From: Alcaligenes faecalis
GTDB taxonomy: Bacteria; Pseudomonadota; Gammaproteobacteria; Burkholderiales; Burkholderiaceae_B
Assembly: GCF_009497775.1 (NCBI RefSeq)
Contig: NZ_CP031012.1
Location: 2,294,001 to 2,358,000, forward strand
Length of the DNA: 64,000 nt
Direction of reading: 5' to 3'
Shown here: one piece after another, positions 27,546 to 37,026 of the stretch
Position numbering within the stretch: the first letter of the stretch is position 1
How the letters are laid out: every line of letters begins with the position of its first letter
Position numbers and translations under genes: made by a program
Notes under the pieces: generated by a model
The model's input: the letters and a program-made list of their open reading frames with translations, nothing else
What the model was told of the DNA's origin: nothing
Databases searched by the model: none

Positions 27546-28604
27546 CTAGCGCTCTTGCTGGGAGACAGGCTGATTCACACAGGCCAGATCCCAGCGAGGC
27601 CGGATGGCAAAGCCATGCTGGCTGTCATCCAGCGTCACCAAACCGTGCTTGACCCGCATGGCCGCCGCAAACGCAATCATGGCACCGTTATCGGTACAGA
27701 ATTCCAGCGGCGGAAAAAACACCTCGCCCTTCAAACGCGCCACGGCTTTTTGTAAATAAGCCCGCAAGTGACGGTTAGCACCCACACCACCGGCCACCAC
27801 CAGACGTTTCAAGCCCGTTTGCTTCAGGGCCTTGATGGCTTTGGCAGCCAGCACGTCCACAATCGCGGCCTCGGTCGCGGCCGCCAGATCAGCGCGCTGC
27901 TGTTCGCTAATCCCACCCTCTTCCGCTTCCAGCTTGCGCAGGCGCGTCAGCACGGCGGTTTTCAAACCACTGAAGCTGAAATCTAGATCCTTGCTGTGCA
28001 TCATGGGGCGCGGCAGTTCGTAGACGCTGGGGTCACCGTGTTCAGCCAGACGCGACAAGGCCGGGCCACCGGGATAGCCCAGGCCCATCAGCTTCGCGCT
28101 TTTATCAAAAGCTTCACCGGCCGCATCATCCAGCGTTTCACCCAGCAATTCATATTGACCCACGCCATCTACACGCATCAGCTGAGTATGGCCACCCGAG
28201 ACCAGCAAGGCCACAAAGGGAAACTCGGGACGCGGCTCGGCTAATAAGGGCGAGAGCAAATGGCCTTCCAGGTGATGGATGGCAATGGTCGGCTTTTTCA
28301 GCGACCAGGCAATCGACTGCGCCACACTGGCTCCCACCAGCAAGGCCCCGGCCAGACCGGGACCAGCGGTATAGGCAATGGCATCGACCTGATCGAGCTG
28401 CATATTGCAAGAAGCCAACACCTGACGTGTCAAAGGCAGGACACGACGGATATGATCGCGAGAGGCCAGTTCAGGCACCACCCCACCGTATTCACGGTGC
28501 ATGGCGATCTGGCTGTGCAAGGCATGGGCCAGCAGGCCCTGTTCCGTGCTGACCAGCGCCACGCCAGTTTCATCGCAGGAACTTTCAAATCCAAGAATAT
28601 TCAT
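27546..28604 (-). CDS. tsaD: tRNA N6-adenosine threonylcarbamoyltransferase TsaD
   Basis: A 352-residue ASKHA-fold enzyme that, with TsaB and TsaE, adds threonylcarbamoyl to A37 of ANN-decoding tRNAs. It opens [18 protein letters not shown]. The metal-binding motif HHLEGH contains His111 and His115, and the nucleotide-binding motif VSGGHTQL follows. The C-terminal [14 protein letters not shown] is also conserved. Full length with an unambiguous ATG. Confidence 0.95.
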   Translation of the reverse strand: MNILGFESSCDETGVALVSTEQGLLAHALHSQIAMHREYGGVVPELASRDHIRRVLPLTRQVLASCNMQLDQVDAIAYTAGPGLAGALLVGASVAQSIAWSLKKPTIAIHHLEGHLLSPLLAEPRPEFPFVALLVSGGHTQLMRVDGVGQYELLGETLDDAAGEAFDKSAKLMGLGYPGGPALSRLAEHGDPSVYELPRPMMHSKDLDFSFSGLKTAVLTRLRKLEAEEGGISEQQRADLAAATEAAIVDVLAAKAIKALKQTGLKRLVVAGGVGANRHLRAYLQKAVARLKGEVFFPPLEFCTDNGAMIAFAAAMRVKHGLVTLDDSQHGFAIRPRWDLACVNQPVSQQER

Positions 28605-28792
28605 GGCGCTTATTTTAGCCTGCTGTATTGGGGAAAATAGGAATTTATCCCCTCAAGACAATAAGCGGATAGTGTGTGGGTTGTGCCGATACATCGCGAC
28701 AAAGGGGGGCGACGCAGTGGCACACTCGTGGTTAAAATCCCGCATCGATAATTTCACGCTCCGATCGCCTAATAATCACAAGGAGGCTGCCC

Positions 28793-30085
28793 ATGTTTGA
28801 ACGTCTCTTCAAACTCACTGAGCATGGCACCAACGTCCGTACCGAGGTCCTGGCAGGTATTACTACCTTCCTGACCATGTCCTACATCATTTTTGTGAAT
28901 CCAGACATCCTGTCGTCCACGGGGATGGATCGCAATGCCATTTTTGTAGCCACCTGCTTGGCCGCTGCTCTGGGCACCTTCATCATGGCCTTTGTGGCGA
29001 ACTGGCCTATCGGCATGGCGCCGGGCATGGGTCTGAACGCCTTTTTTGCCTTCACCGTAGTCGCCACCCTGGGCTATACCTGGCAGCAAGCCTTGGGCGC
29101 GGTCTTTATTTCTGGCGTGATCTTCCTGATTCTGACGGTGACCGGCATCCGGTCCTGGCTGATTCGGGGCATTCCCAAATCCCTGCAAAGCGCAATTGCC
29201 GCCGGTATCGGCATGTTCCTGGGCCTGATCGCCCTGATGAACTCGGGTATTGTGGTGGCCCACCCCGCCACCAAGATTGGTCTGGGTGATCTGACCCAAC
29301 CTGCTGCCCTGTACGCAATTCTGGGCTTTTTCATTATTGCCGCCCTGGACGCGCTGAAAGTACGCGGTGCAATCCTGATCGGGATTCTGGCCGTGACCAT
29401 TCTGTCCATGCTGACGGGCCATAGCGAATTTGCCGGTGTGGTCTCCACCCCACCCTCGCTGATGCCCACCTTCATGCAGCTGGACATCATGGGTGCCCTG
29501 CACACCGGCTTTGTTCACGTGATTCTGGTTCTGGTGCTGGTAGAAGTGTTTGACGCCACCGGCACCATGATCGGGGTTGCCAAGCGCGCCCGCCTGATCG
29601 AAGAGGGCAAACCCAACCGCTTGGGCCGCGCCCTTCTGGCTGACAGTACCGCCATTGTGGCCGGTTCCATGCTGGGCACCAGCAGCACCACTGCCTACGT
29701 GGAAAGCGCCTCCGGTGTGCAAGCCGGTGGCCGTACCGGTCTGACGGCACTGACCATTGGCGTGCTGTTCCTGCTGGCCCTGTTCTTCTCGCCTCTGGCC
29801 GCAACCGTTCCTGGTTACGCCACTGCCCCCGCCTTGCTGTACGTGGCGTGCTTGATGATGCGCGAAATCACTGAAGTGAAATGGGACGACATGACCGAGG
29901 CTGTGCCTGCTGCTCTGGCTGCCTTCACCATGCCCTTCACCTACTCGATCGCCAACGGTCTGGCCTTTGGTTTTATCAGCTACGTGATCCTGAAACTGAC
30001 AACCGGCCGCTGGCGCAGTATCCACCTGGCCACACTGATTGTCGCCATCTTGTTTGTGATCAAGTACGCAATCGCTACGGAATGA
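28793..30085 (+). CDS. AzgA/PbuG-type purine (hypoxanthine/guanine) permease, NCS2 family
   Basis: A 430-residue membrane transporter with about twelve to fourteen hydrophobic segments. It begins MFERLFKLTEHGTNVRTEVLAGITTF, a hallmark of the AzgA-like NCS2 subgroup, followed by NPDIL, WPIGMAPGMGLNAFF and the conserved FDATGTMIGVA, SSTTAYVESASGVQAGGRTGLTA segments. It probably imports adenine, guanine or hypoxanthine with protons. AAGGAGG-like sequence lies just before the ATG. It is followed by a terminator that also sits directly upstream of the thioredoxin gene. Confidence 0.9.
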   Translation: MFERLFKLTEHGTNVRTEVLAGITTFLTMSYIIFVNPDILSSTGMDRNAIFVATCLAAALGTFIMAFVANWPIGMAPGMGLNAFFAFTVVATLGYTWQQALGAVFISGVIFLILTVTGIRSWLIRGIPKSLQSAIAAGIGMFLGLIALMNSGIVVAHPATKIGLGDLTQPAALYAILGFFIIAALDALKVRGAILIGILAVTILSMLTGHSEFAGVVSTPPSLMPTFMQLDIMGALHTGFVHVILVLVLVEVFDATGTMIGVAKRARLIEEGKPNRLGRALLADSTAIVAGSMLGTSSTTAYVESASGVQAGGRTGLTALTIGVLFLLALFFSPLAATVPGYATAPALLYVACLMMREITEVKWDDMTEAVPAALAAFTMPFTYSIANGLAFGFISYVILKLTTGRWRSIHLATLIVAILFVIKYAIATE

Positions 30086-30158
30086 AAAACCCTACAGCAA
30101 ACTCGTTTGGCGCTTTAGGGCTGTCTGGAAAACGAGTACACTGATTGCATGTTTAACG

Positions 30159-30188
30159 AAGCGGCTGAACACCATCAGCCGCTTTTTT
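30159..30188 (+). terminator. Terminator or attenuator between purine permease and thioredoxin genes
   Basis: GAAGCGGCTGA and TCAGCCGCTTT form a stem with a 6-base loop, followed by a T-run (30183-30188). It ends six bases before the GGAGG of the thioredoxin gene. Confidence 0.82.
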
Positions 30189-30205
30189 ATTGCGGAGGCT
30201 CCCCC

Positions 30206-30586
30206 ATGAGCATCGTCGAACTGAACGAAGAAACATTCCAGGCTGCGGTAGAAGACGGCAAACCCCTGATCATCGACTTCTGGGCTCCCTGGTGCGGTCC
30301 ATGCCGCCAATTCGCCCCCGTCTTTGACGCGGCAGCGGCCAAGCACCCCGGCGTGACCTTTGGCAAGGTGAACACGGAAGAAGAGCAGGAACTGGCCGCT
30401 GGCCTGCGTATTCGCTCCATTCCTACCCTGATGGTTTTCCGTGAAAACGTCTTGCTGTTCTCGCAAGCCGGCGCCCTGTCCGCTGCCCAGCTGGACGACC
30501 TGATCGAGCAAGTCCAGGCCGTGGACATGGAAAAGGTCCACGCTGAAATTGCTGCCCAGCAAAACCAGCAGCCTGACCAGGCTTAA
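30206..30586 (+). CDS. Thioredoxin-family protein
   Basis: A 126-residue cytosolic thioredoxin with the active site WCGPC (Cys30, Cys33) and the cis-proline in RSIPTLMVF. A polar tail of about 20 residues (AEIAAQQNQQPDQA) extends past the classic fold of about 108 residues. GGAGG lies seven bases before the ATG at 30206. A longer frame starting at 30149 would run through a terminator hairpin and is rejected. It is probably a secondary thioredoxin rather than the main trxA, which in most relatives sits next to rho. That distinction is inference. Confidence 0.9.
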   Translation: MSIVELNEETFQAAVEDGKPLIIDFWAPWCGPCRQFAPVFDAAAAKHPGVTFGKVNTEEEQELAAGLRIRSIPTLMVFRENVLLFSQAGALSAAQLDDLIEQVQAVDMEKVHAEIAAQQNQQPDQA

Positions 30587-30669
30587 TTAGTCCGACTTGG
30601 CGGCTAGAGCATTACGCTGCAAGTTACCAAAAAACGGCTAAAAACAGGTTTGAAGCAAGACCTGTACGC

Positions 30670-30713
30670 AACAGCACAACGCTCTGAAAACACAGGCAGA
30701 TCGTTGTGCTGTT
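30670..30713. terminator. Hairpin between convergent thioredoxin and flavoprotein genes
   Basis: AACAGCACAACG (30670-30681) pairs perfectly with CGTTGTGCTGTT (30702-30713), leaving a 20-base loop. A short T-rich tail (TTGCCTTC) follows on the plus strand. Confidence 0.55.
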
Positions 30714-30737
30714 TGCCTTCTGGCTACGCCAGACTCT

Positions 30738-31865
30738 CTAAGTCGCGGCAGCCATCACCTTGGCTTGTCCTGCACGAGCCCCCAGCGACCGATCACGTGA
30801 GGCCGTAATGGCTTTCACGATCTGCTTTGCATCGTCGCCCACTCCCATCACCAGAGCGGAAGCGCGGTTACGTTGCCAGGGTCGTCCCAGAAAATAAAGC
30901 CCTGAAACAGGCGACACCCCTTCTTCCTGCAAGAAACGGCCTTGATCGTCCAAGGCATGGCGGACCTGCAACCAATCAGTCTGGTCCCGGTAGCCTACGG
31001 CCCAAACGACAGCTGCAATCTTGTGGCTTTGGCCCCCATCAAAAATGGCCTCCCCACCCTTGGCTTCAAGCAGGCGAGGCATCAAGACAATTCCCCGCGC
31101 CGCCAGGCTTTCCAGGCTGCGATCCCGGTCCGGGAATGGATCCTTGCGCTGCATCAGACGACCAATACGGGATGAACCCGAGACATTCAGCAATCCCAGA
31201 CGACGTAGCCACCACCAGATTGATTTCCCGAAAATACGTTCGGGCAGCATCTTTCTGGGTTTACCCCTTGCCAGTATGACTTCATGCCCGTTCCGGGCAA
31301 GCACAGCCAGATCACGTCCGCTAGCACCATCGCCTACCACCAGTACGGTTCCTGCTGGCACGCTGGAGCCGTCTCCGAAGTTTTCAGGTGTCAGCTGCAG
31401 CACCTCTGGGCCGAAACCTTTGGCCAAAGCGGGTATCACAGGATTTTGAAAACCGCCGGTGGCAATAATGACCTGACTGGCGCTGACGGACTCTCCGCTG
31501 GAGAGCAAGGCCGTGAATAGCCCGGCCGAGTCTCGTGTCAGTTTCTCCACCGACACGCCCAGACGTACAGGCAAACCGAAATGCTGAGCATAGCGCTCCA
31601 GATAGTCCGCGAACTCGTCACGAGCGGCGTAGCCATCTGGATCGCCCTCCAAGGACAAGCCCGGCAAAGCGCTGAACTCCCGCGTTGTGAACAGGCTTAG
31701 GGAGGCATAGCGCCGCCGCCAGCTATTACCGATCCGGGTTTCGGCTTCGAGGATCTCAAAAGAGAGGTTTTCCTGTTTCAGCCAATAGCCGGCTGCCAGC
31801 CCAGCCTGGCCAGCGCCAATGACCAGAACATGCTCCAACTTGCGCGTAGAACTTTGCGTAATCAT
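30738..31865 (-). CDS. Flavin-dependent monooxygenase-like NAD(P)/FAD oxidoreductase
   Basis: A 375-residue two-dinucleotide-binding flavoprotein. The FAD motif VLVIGAGQAGLAAGYWLKQ lies near residue 13, the conserved IGNSWRRRYASLSLFTTREFSALPG follows, and a second Rossmann motif VLVVGDGASGRDLAVLA (about 185) binds NADPH. WAVGYRDQTDWL near the C terminus matches the ATG-type motif of CzcO/YUCCA-like flavin monooxygenases. The substrate is unknown. ATG 31865 was chosen with AGGGTG upstream; an earlier in-frame start has no family support. Confidence 0.85.
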   Translation of the reverse strand: MITQSSTRKLEHVLVIGAGQAGLAAGYWLKQENLSFEILEAETRIGNSWRRRYASLSLFTTREFSALPGLSLEGDPDGYAARDEFADYLERYAQHFGLPVRLGVSVEKLTRDSAGLFTALLSSGESVSASQVIIATGGFQNPVIPALAKGFGPEVLQLTPENFGDGSSVPAGTVLVVGDGASGRDLAVLARNGHEVILARGKPRKMLPERIFGKSIWWWLRRLGLLNVSGSSRIGRLMQRKDPFPDRDRSLESLAARGIVLMPRLLEAKGGEAIFDGGQSHKIAAVVWAVGYRDQTDWLQVRHALDDQGRFLQEEGVSPVSGLYFLGRPWQRNRASALVMGVGDDAKQIVKAITASRDRSLGARAGQAKVMAAAT

Positions 31866-32027
31866 GTCACCCTGCTTAGGTATATTTCCAACACCCAAGA
31901 GGCTAAAGATTGCAGTTACTTTAAGGTCAAGCATGATCTTCAGTCACCCACCGAAGGCAATATCGGCCTGATGCAGGTCTGTTTCTTTGCTATTGAAAGT
32001 CGATTTCAAGCGAGGGATAAAAACAAA

Positions 32028-32057
32028 AACGCCCCTTCTGTTGATAGAAGGGGCGTT
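32028..32057 (-). terminator. Terminator of the redoxin/DUF2024 operon
   Basis: AACGCCCCTTCT and AGAAGGGGCGTT form a perfect 12-bp stem with a 6-base loop. On the minus strand it is followed by TTTGTTTTTATCC. Confidence 0.85.
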
Positions 32058-32120
32058 ATGGCTTCAAGCCTTCATGACACTAAAGCCATGTAGCCGCTCA
32101 AAGCAAAGCCGACACAAAGA

Positions 32121-32384
32121 TTACTCGCAGTTTTCCAGCTCGATGATCGCGAAACCACTGCGTTTGATTTCATTCTCTACCGGCGCAGACGCCATTTCCG
32201 TATGGCAAAAGCGGCACTCGCGCGAGGTGAAATTTTCCACATTCACCCCTTTGGCCGCCAGATAACGCTGGCCATAGCTCAAGACTTTGTCCATATCCTT
32301 GGCATCGTCGCTGACCAAAATATCAAAGTGCATACGACGCCCGTCGGGACGCACAACATAGGTATCAAACACCGCAATCTTCAT
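32121..32384 (-). CDS. DUF2024-family small protein
   Basis: An 87-residue protein beginning MKIAVFDTYVVRPDGRRMHFDILV, with a central DMDKVLSYGQRYLAAKG and the cysteine/histidine pair CRFCHTE. This matches the DUF2024 family of unknown function. The CxxCH could bind metal or be redox-active, but it is not a haem site in a cytosolic protein without export. It follows the redoxin gene by 24 bases on the same strand, and a shared redox or metal role is inference. Confidence 0.8.
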   Translation of the reverse strand: MKIAVFDTYVVRPDGRRMHFDILVSDDAKDMDKVLSYGQRYLAAKGVNVENFTSRECRFCHTEMASAPVENEIKRSGFAIIELENCE

Positions 32385-32408
32385 GACAAACCCTTTTCAG
32401 CAAAAAAC

Positions 32409-32939
32409 CTAATAGGTACAGGTAGGCCCAGAGGAGGAAGAACCTTCCTTGTCGGTAATCCCCTCTTTCTTGTCCGCTTGCGCGGGGTGGCGAGCAATCA
32501 GCTGGCCGACAAACGCGCCCAGCCGCAGATCGTCCAGATGGCCCAATTCCTTCAGGGCCAGATTGCCGTCACGATCAAAAATGATGGTGGATGGCGTCCC
32601 GCCCAGACCCCACTCCTTCATGGTGCGCGGCAAAGGGCCGCTGTCTGAGGGCTGATCAATGGCGATGGGGAAATTCAGCCGGTACTCATGGACAAAAGCC
32701 TGCAAAGCCGCAGGGCCCATTACCTCGTGATGCTCGAACACGCTATGCAGACCAATGATGCGCAGATCATCGCGCGAGAACAGCGTATCCAGCTTCTTGG
32801 CTTGCGGCAGGCTGTTAATGACACAACCAGGACAAAGCATCTGAAAGGCCGTGACCACCACCACTCGGCCCCGCAAGGACGCCAGGCTTAATGGCGCGGT
32901 CGTATTGAGCCACTGACTGGCATGGATCTCGTAGGACAT
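32409..32939 (-). CDS. Redoxin/peroxiredoxin-like thiol protein
   Basis: A 176-residue thioredoxin-fold protein of the TlpA/redoxin type. The redox motif is CPGC (FQMLCPGCVINSLPQAKKL, about residues 35-38), and GGTPSTIIFDRDG contains the cis-proline. It lacks a signal peptide or membrane anchor, so it is probably cytosolic. The C-terminal tail is polar and ends GPTCTY with another Cys. ATG 32939 was chosen. It forms a two-gene unit with the DUF2024 gene and shares its terminator. Confidence 0.82.
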   Translation of the reverse strand: MSYEIHASQWLNTTAPLSLASLRGRVVVVTAFQMLCPGCVINSLPQAKKLDTLFSRDDLRIIGLHSVFEHHEVMGPAALQAFVHEYRLNFPIAIDQPSDSGPLPRTMKEWGLGGTPSTIIFDRDGNLALKELGHLDDLRLGAFVGQLIARHPAQADKKEGITDKEGSSSSGPTCTY

Positions 32940-33020
32940 GGCATACACCCACAATGCTGACTAAACCCGATCATACCCGCAGGCTGGATGCAGACTTAGA
33001 AGGAATCAGAGGTATTTAGT

Positions 33021-33146
33021 ATGGCCACAGCCTGGACGGTGCAGAGGGACAATCGTCTGGAAAAGATACCTTTGCGTCCAGAAGGCCACATCAAGGCAGA
33101 TGGCGGCAAGAGGTCCATTGCGGACCTTGGGCTGAACAGAAAATGA
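33021..33146 (+). CDS. Possible 41-residue small protein, unsupported
   Basis: A short frame starts at ATG 33021 with AGAGG eight bases upstream and ends next to the convergent yigZ stop. The product is basic (PLRPEGHIKADGGKRS in the middle) and has no recognisable domain. It is the only candidate in a 208-base gap. Chance occurrence is quite possible. Confidence 0.2.
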   Translation: MATAWTVQRDNRLEKIPLRPEGHIKADGGKRSIADLGLNRK

Positions 33147-33147
33147 C

Positions 33148-33744
33148 TTACGCTTGCTCCAGGGGCTCACATTCACCCTGACCGCGCGTCATATTGATAA
33201 AGGACTGCTGAAAATCCGCTTTATGCTCGACCGGCAGATTCAAGAGCCACTGCACGCCTTCCGCATCGAATTGCTCGTCCTGAACCTGAACACCAAAGCT
33301 GTCGAAACGGGATTGAACCAGTGCCAGATCCGCAAAGGAGCAGCGGCAGCGCAAGGCTGCCATGGGAATCAGCTCCTGCTTGTCGGCAAGACGCAGACAT
33401 TGAGCGGCCACGCCCCCATAGGCACGCACCAGACCGCCCGTACCCAGCTTGACGCCCCCAAACCAGCGTATCACCAGCACCGCGACACGGTCGCAGTCCT
33501 GGCCTTCTATGGCTTGCAAAATGGGACGCCCGGCTGTACCACCGGGTTCGCCATCATCATTAAAGCGGTATTCAGACCCGATCTTGTAGGCCCAGCAATT
33601 ATGCGTGGCATCGGGCACACCCTTGGCCTGGAAGAAGGCCAAAGCCTGGCTGGCACTGTCTACAGGCGCAGCCAGTGCCAGAAAACGGCTTTTTTTGATG
33701 TCCTGCTCAAAGCTGGTGGGCTCACGCAGGGTAAAGACGGCCAC
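33148..33744 (-). CDS. yigZ: YigZ/IMPACT-family protein
   Basis: A 198-residue protein of the UPF0029/IMPACT family. The N-terminal domain holds THNCWAYKIGSEYRFNDDGEPGGTAGRPIL and VIRWFGGVKLGTGGLVRAYGG, the family signature, and a smaller C-terminal ferredoxin-like domain follows. The eukaryotic relative IMPACT modulates GCN2; the bacterial role is not firmly known, though a link to translation or ribosome quality has been suggested. It begins 8 bases after the ybiT stop on the same strand. Confidence 0.92.
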   Translation of the reverse strand: MAVFTLREPTSFEQDIKKSRFLALAAPVDSASQALAFFQAKGVPDATHNCWAYKIGSEYRFNDDGEPGGTAGRPILQAIEGQDCDRVAVLVIRWFGGVKLGTGGLVRAYGGVAAQCLRLADKQELIPMAALRCRCSFADLALVQSRFDSFGVQVQDEQFDAEGVQWLLNLPVEHKADFQQSFINMTRGQGECEPLEQA

Positions 33745-33752
33745 CCCTAGCC

Positions 33753-35351
33753 TCAGTCCTGCTCGCGGCTGGCCAGGTAGTCTTCGTAGCCACCGCGGTA
33801 ATCCACCAGACGGCCTTCAGGCATCACTTCGATAATGCGGGTTGCCACGCCAGAGACGAACTCGCGGTCATGGGACACGAAAATCAGGGTGCCTTCAAAC
33901 TTCTCCATGGCCATCTGCAAGGACTCGATCGATTCCATGTCCAGGTGGTTGGTTGGTTCGTCCAGGAGCATGACGTTGTGACGGCCCAGCATCAGGCGCG
34001 AGAAGGTCATGCGGTTTTTCTCGCCACCGGACAACACTTTCACGGGTTTGATGATGTCATCGGCCGAGAACAGCATGCGACCCAGCACGGAGCGCAAGGA
34101 CTGATCGTCGTCGCCCGCTTGACGGTAGTGGCTGATCCAGTCAAACACATTGTCTTCGGTGTCGAACTCGTCCGACACGTCCTGAGCCATATAGCCAATA
34201 TCGGCGTTCTCGGACCAGACGACCGAGCCGCTGTCCGGGGTCAGATCGCCAGCCAGCAAGCGCAGCAAGGTGGTCTTACCCACACCGTTTGCACCCACAA
34301 TCGCGATTTTCTCGCCCGCATCAATCATGGCCGAGAAGTTCTTGATGATGGGGTGATCGTAGGACTTGCTCAGCCCCTCGATGGTGACAGCCAGACGGTG
34401 CAGAACTTTTTTCTGTTCAAAACGGATAAATGGGTTCTGACGCGAAGAAGGCTTCACCTCGATGGTGTCTGCCTTCAGACGACCAATCTGTTTCAGGCGA
34501 GAGGTAGCCTGACGGGACTTGGACTTGTTGGCGGCAAAACGACGCACAAAGTCCTGCAGCTCGCCAATACGCTCTTTGGCCTTGGAGTTGGCCGCCAGCA
34601 CGCGTTCGCGCGATTGCACCGAAGCCAGCATGTAATCGTCGTAGTTGCCGGGGTAGACACGCAGCTCGCCGTAATCCAGGTCGGCCATATGGGTGCAGAC
34701 CTGATTCAGGAAGTGACGATCGTGACTGATGATGATCATCGTGCTCTGGTAGCTGTTGAGCACATCTTCCAGCCAACGAATGGTGTTGATATCCAGGTTG
34801 TTGGTCGGCTCGTCCAGCAGCAGAACATCGGGGTTGGAGAACAGGGCCTGTGCCAGCAGCACACGCAGTTTCCAGCCCGGAGCAACTTCGCTCATGGGCA
34901 ACTGGTGCTGTTCGACCGGAATTTCCAGGCCCATCAGCAACTCACCGGCGCGGCTCTCGGCGGTGTAGCCGTCGTACTCGGCAAAACGGGCCTCCAGCTC
35001 GGCGGCCTTCATGTAGTCTTCTTCGGTGGCTTCCGGGTTGTCGTAGATAGCATCACGCTCTTGCATGGTGCTCCACATTTCGGTGTGGCCCATCAGCACC
35101 ACATCCAGCACACGTTTGTCTTCGTAAGCAAACTGGTCCTGACGCAGCTTGCCCAGGCGCACGCCTGGATCCAGCGATACATTACCCCCGCTTGGCTCCA
35201 GGTCGCCGCCAATGATTTTCATGAAGGTAGACTTGCCCGACCCGTTGGCACCAATCAGGCCATAGCGGTTGCCTCCGCCCAGTTTGACACTGACGTTTTC
35301 AAATAAAGGCTTGGCACCAAACTGGATCGTTAAATTAGCGGTGGAGATCAC
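33753..35351 (-). CDS. ybiT: ABC-F family ATPase (YbiT-like)
   Basis: A 532-residue soluble protein with two ABC ATPase domains and no membrane segments. Walker A motifs are GANGSGKST (about 35-43) and GANGVGKTT (about 352-360). The second signature [14 protein letters not shown] is normal, while the first reads [15 protein letters not shown], the altered form typical of YbiT. Both Walker B motifs ([22 protein letters not shown]) are intact. Between the domains lies the P-site tRNA interaction motif region with the [17 protein letters not shown] helix. ABC-F proteins act on ribosomes at the E site. Confidence 0.92.
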   Translation of the reverse strand: MISTANLTIQFGAKPLFENVSVKLGGGNRYGLIGANGSGKSTFMKIIGGDLEPSGGNVSLDPGVRLGKLRQDQFAYEDKRVLDVVLMGHTEMWSTMQERDAIYDNPEATEEDYMKAAELEARFAEYDGYTAESRAGELLMGLEIPVEQHQLPMSEVAPGWKLRVLLAQALFSNPDVLLLDEPTNNLDINTIRWLEDVLNSYQSTMIIISHDRHFLNQVCTHMADLDYGELRVYPGNYDDYMLASVQSRERVLAANSKAKERIGELQDFVRRFAANKSKSRQATSRLKQIGRLKADTIEVKPSSRQNPFIRFEQKKVLHRLAVTIEGLSKSYDHPIIKNFSAMIDAGEKIAIVGANGVGKTTLLRLLAGDLTPDSGSVVWSENADIGYMAQDVSDEFDTEDNVFDWISHYRQAGDDDQSLRSVLGRMLFSADDIIKPVKVLSGGEKNRMTFSRLMLGRHNVMLLDEPTNHLDMESIESLQMAMEKFEGTLIFVSHDREFVSGVATRIIEVMPEGRLVDYRGGYEDYLASREQD

Positions 35352-35414
35352 GTAAACGTACTTTGAAAAAGGTTGAGTTCAACCCAGTAGTGTATCAAGC
35401 AGGCGCGAAATCCG

Positions 35415-36377
35415 TTAGTGCTCGTGTTCATCCAGGACCAGATAAGCCATGCCGTCCTCGGTGGCCAGGCCCACTTCCTTGCCAACAGGCAGACTGACCT
35501 TGACGTCCACATGGCCATAAGGCAAGCCCGTTACGACCGGAACCTTGACGGTCTCACGCAACCAGCGCACCACCGAGTCCATATCAAAGCCGTTATCCGA
35601 AGCCCCGGTCTTGTAAGCCGTGAAACGGCCCAGCACCACTGCCATCTGGCGATTCAGCACGCCAGCATGCCAAAGTTGCGTCAACATACGCTCGACCCGG
35701 TACGGAGCTTCGCCCACGTCTTCCAGGAACAAGATGCCACCATCAATCTGGGGGAAGTACGGCGTGCCCAGCAAGGAGCAAACCAGGGCCAGATTGCCCC
35801 CCCACAGAACACCGTGGCCATCGACCGCATCCGAATCCTCGGACTCAAAGCTGAACAGCTCCAGCTCGCCACGCATCAACTCCCCAAACAGCTCGGTCGT
35901 CAGCTCGTCAGTTTCATCGCCACCGAAGTCGGCAATCGCGGTCGGGCCGGTATAGCTGATGGCCCCGGTCTGCGCCAACAAGGCCAGATTGAAGGCCGTG
36001 AAATCCGACATGCCCACAAAACGTTTGCCGCTATCGGCCACTGCACGCCAATCGATCTGGCCCAGAATGCGGCTTAAGCCGTAGCCGCCGCGTGTCGCCA
36101 TCACAATAGGCTGGGGCTGCTGCAAGGCGCGCTGTACAGCGGCCAGACGCTGGGCGTCCGTACCGGCAAAGCGTTCGTGCACTGCCAGAGCGTCCGGGTC
36201 TATGTCCACGGCAAAGCCCAGCTGGTTCAGACGCTGGCTGGCCAGCTCCAGGCGTTTGGGTTCAAGGATCTGGCCAGAGGGCGAAAACAGATAAATGCCC
36301 GAACTGTCCTGCTGCCCACAATGGTATTCGCCATGTTCGTGGTGATGGTGATGATGGTCGTGCTCGGGGCTGCTCAT
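35415..36377 (-). CDS. S66-family LD-carboxypeptidase (LdcA/MccF-like) with His-rich N terminus
   Basis: A 320-residue serine peptidase of the muramoyltetrapeptide carboxypeptidase family. The nucleophile Ser124 lies in VGMSDFTAF, the Glu in ILFLEDVGEAPYRVERML and the His in GLPYGHVDVK, completing the Ser-Glu-His triad. ATRGGYG binds the substrate carboxylate. The family usually trims murein tetrapeptides during wall recycling; MccF members inactivate microcin C. The odd feature is the start: nine histidines in residues 6-19 plus Cys20, with DEHEH at the C terminus, a likely metal-binding tail. It lies downstream of tadA on the same strand. Confidence 0.88.
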   Translation of the reverse strand: MSSPEHDHHHHHHEHGEYHCGQQDSSGIYLFSPSGQILEPKRLELASQRLNQLGFAVDIDPDALAVHERFAGTDAQRLAAVQRALQQPQPIVMATRGGYGLSRILGQIDWRAVADSGKRFVGMSDFTAFNLALLAQTGAISYTGPTAIADFGGDETDELTTELFGELMRGELELFSFESEDSDAVDGHGVLWGGNLALVCSLLGTPYFPQIDGGILFLEDVGEAPYRVERMLTQLWHAGVLNRQMAVVLGRFTAYKTGASDNGFDMDSVVRWLRETVKVPVVTGLPYGHVDVKVSLPVGKEVGLATEDGMAYLVLDEHEH

Positions 36378-36416
36378 GATTAACCTTGAAAATAAAGTGC
36401 TGCTATTTTAGCGAGA

Positions 36417-36977
36417 CTACTGGGCGTCATCCAGCGGCGATTGGACAGTTTGAGCCTGCTTTTGCAACTTCTTTTGTTCGCGTCGTTGGCGGAAAAAATC
36501 CCGCAGGGCCTGGGCCGCATCCTCGGACATCAAACCACCCGAAACCCGCGTGTGGTGATTCAGGGTGGGATGCAGATGCAAGGACTCCACACTGCCACAC
36601 ACCCCGGTCTTCGGATCGGCTGCGGCCCACACCACACGCGACAGGCGCGCATGCAACAAAGCGCCCAGACACATCATGCAAGGTTCCAGCGTCACAAACA
36701 GGCTGGCGCCGGGCAAGCGGTAATTGCCGACTTTACGCGTCGCGGCGCGCAAGGCCACGATCTCGGCATGCTGGGTGGGATCATGGTCACAAACCGTGCG
36801 ATTGGAGCCTACAGAAAGCAGCCTGCCGTCCGCATCCAATAGTACGGCACCTACGGGCACCTCTCCGATGCTGGCCGCCAGTTGAGCCTGTTCCAGAGCT
36901 AAAACCATAGCCTGAGCATCACTCAAAACGTCACTCTCTGTTTGCGGTGGTAAGCTAGTTGGCATCGTTAAATCCAT
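36417..36977 (-). CDS. tadA: tRNA-specific adenosine(34) deaminase TadA
   Basis: A zinc-dependent deaminase of about 186 residues that makes inosine at the wobble position of tRNA-Arg(ACG). The zinc motif is QHAEIVAL (His and catalytic Glu) with PCMMCLGAL, and the tRNA-contacting region [17 protein letters not shown] is conserved. The C-terminal part ends [11 protein letters not shown] plus a short tail. The start is uncertain: ATG 36977 is given, ATG 36965 is equally good, and neither has a strong ribosome-binding site. Longer frames overlap the divergent ABC transporter gene. Confidence 0.9.
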   Translation of the reverse strand: MDLTMPTSLPPQTESDVLSDAQAMVLALEQAQLAASIGEVPVGAVLLDADGRLLSVGSNRTVCDHDPTQHAEIVALRAATRKVGNYRLPGASLFVTLEPCMMCLGALLHARLSRVVWAAADPKTGVCGSVESLHLHPTLNHHTRVSGGLMSEDAAQALRDFFRQRREQKKLQKQAQTVQSPLDDAQ

Positions 36978-37026
36978 TGCGTTATTCAAACCCTGTCGGC
37001 ACAGCAAAAGGGTCATTTTACTGTCT

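Noticed and set aside
28605..28792. Purine riboswitch upstream of the purine permease
   Set aside because: No matching three-way-junction core; such riboswitches are also rare in betaproteobacteria.
30149..30205. N-terminal extension of the thioredoxin
   Set aside because: The extra codons run through a terminator hairpin and have no family counterpart; GGAGG supports ATG 30206.
33870..35306. 478-codon open frame antisense to ybiT
   Set aside because: Shadow of an unmistakable ABC-F gene with both Walker motifs intact.
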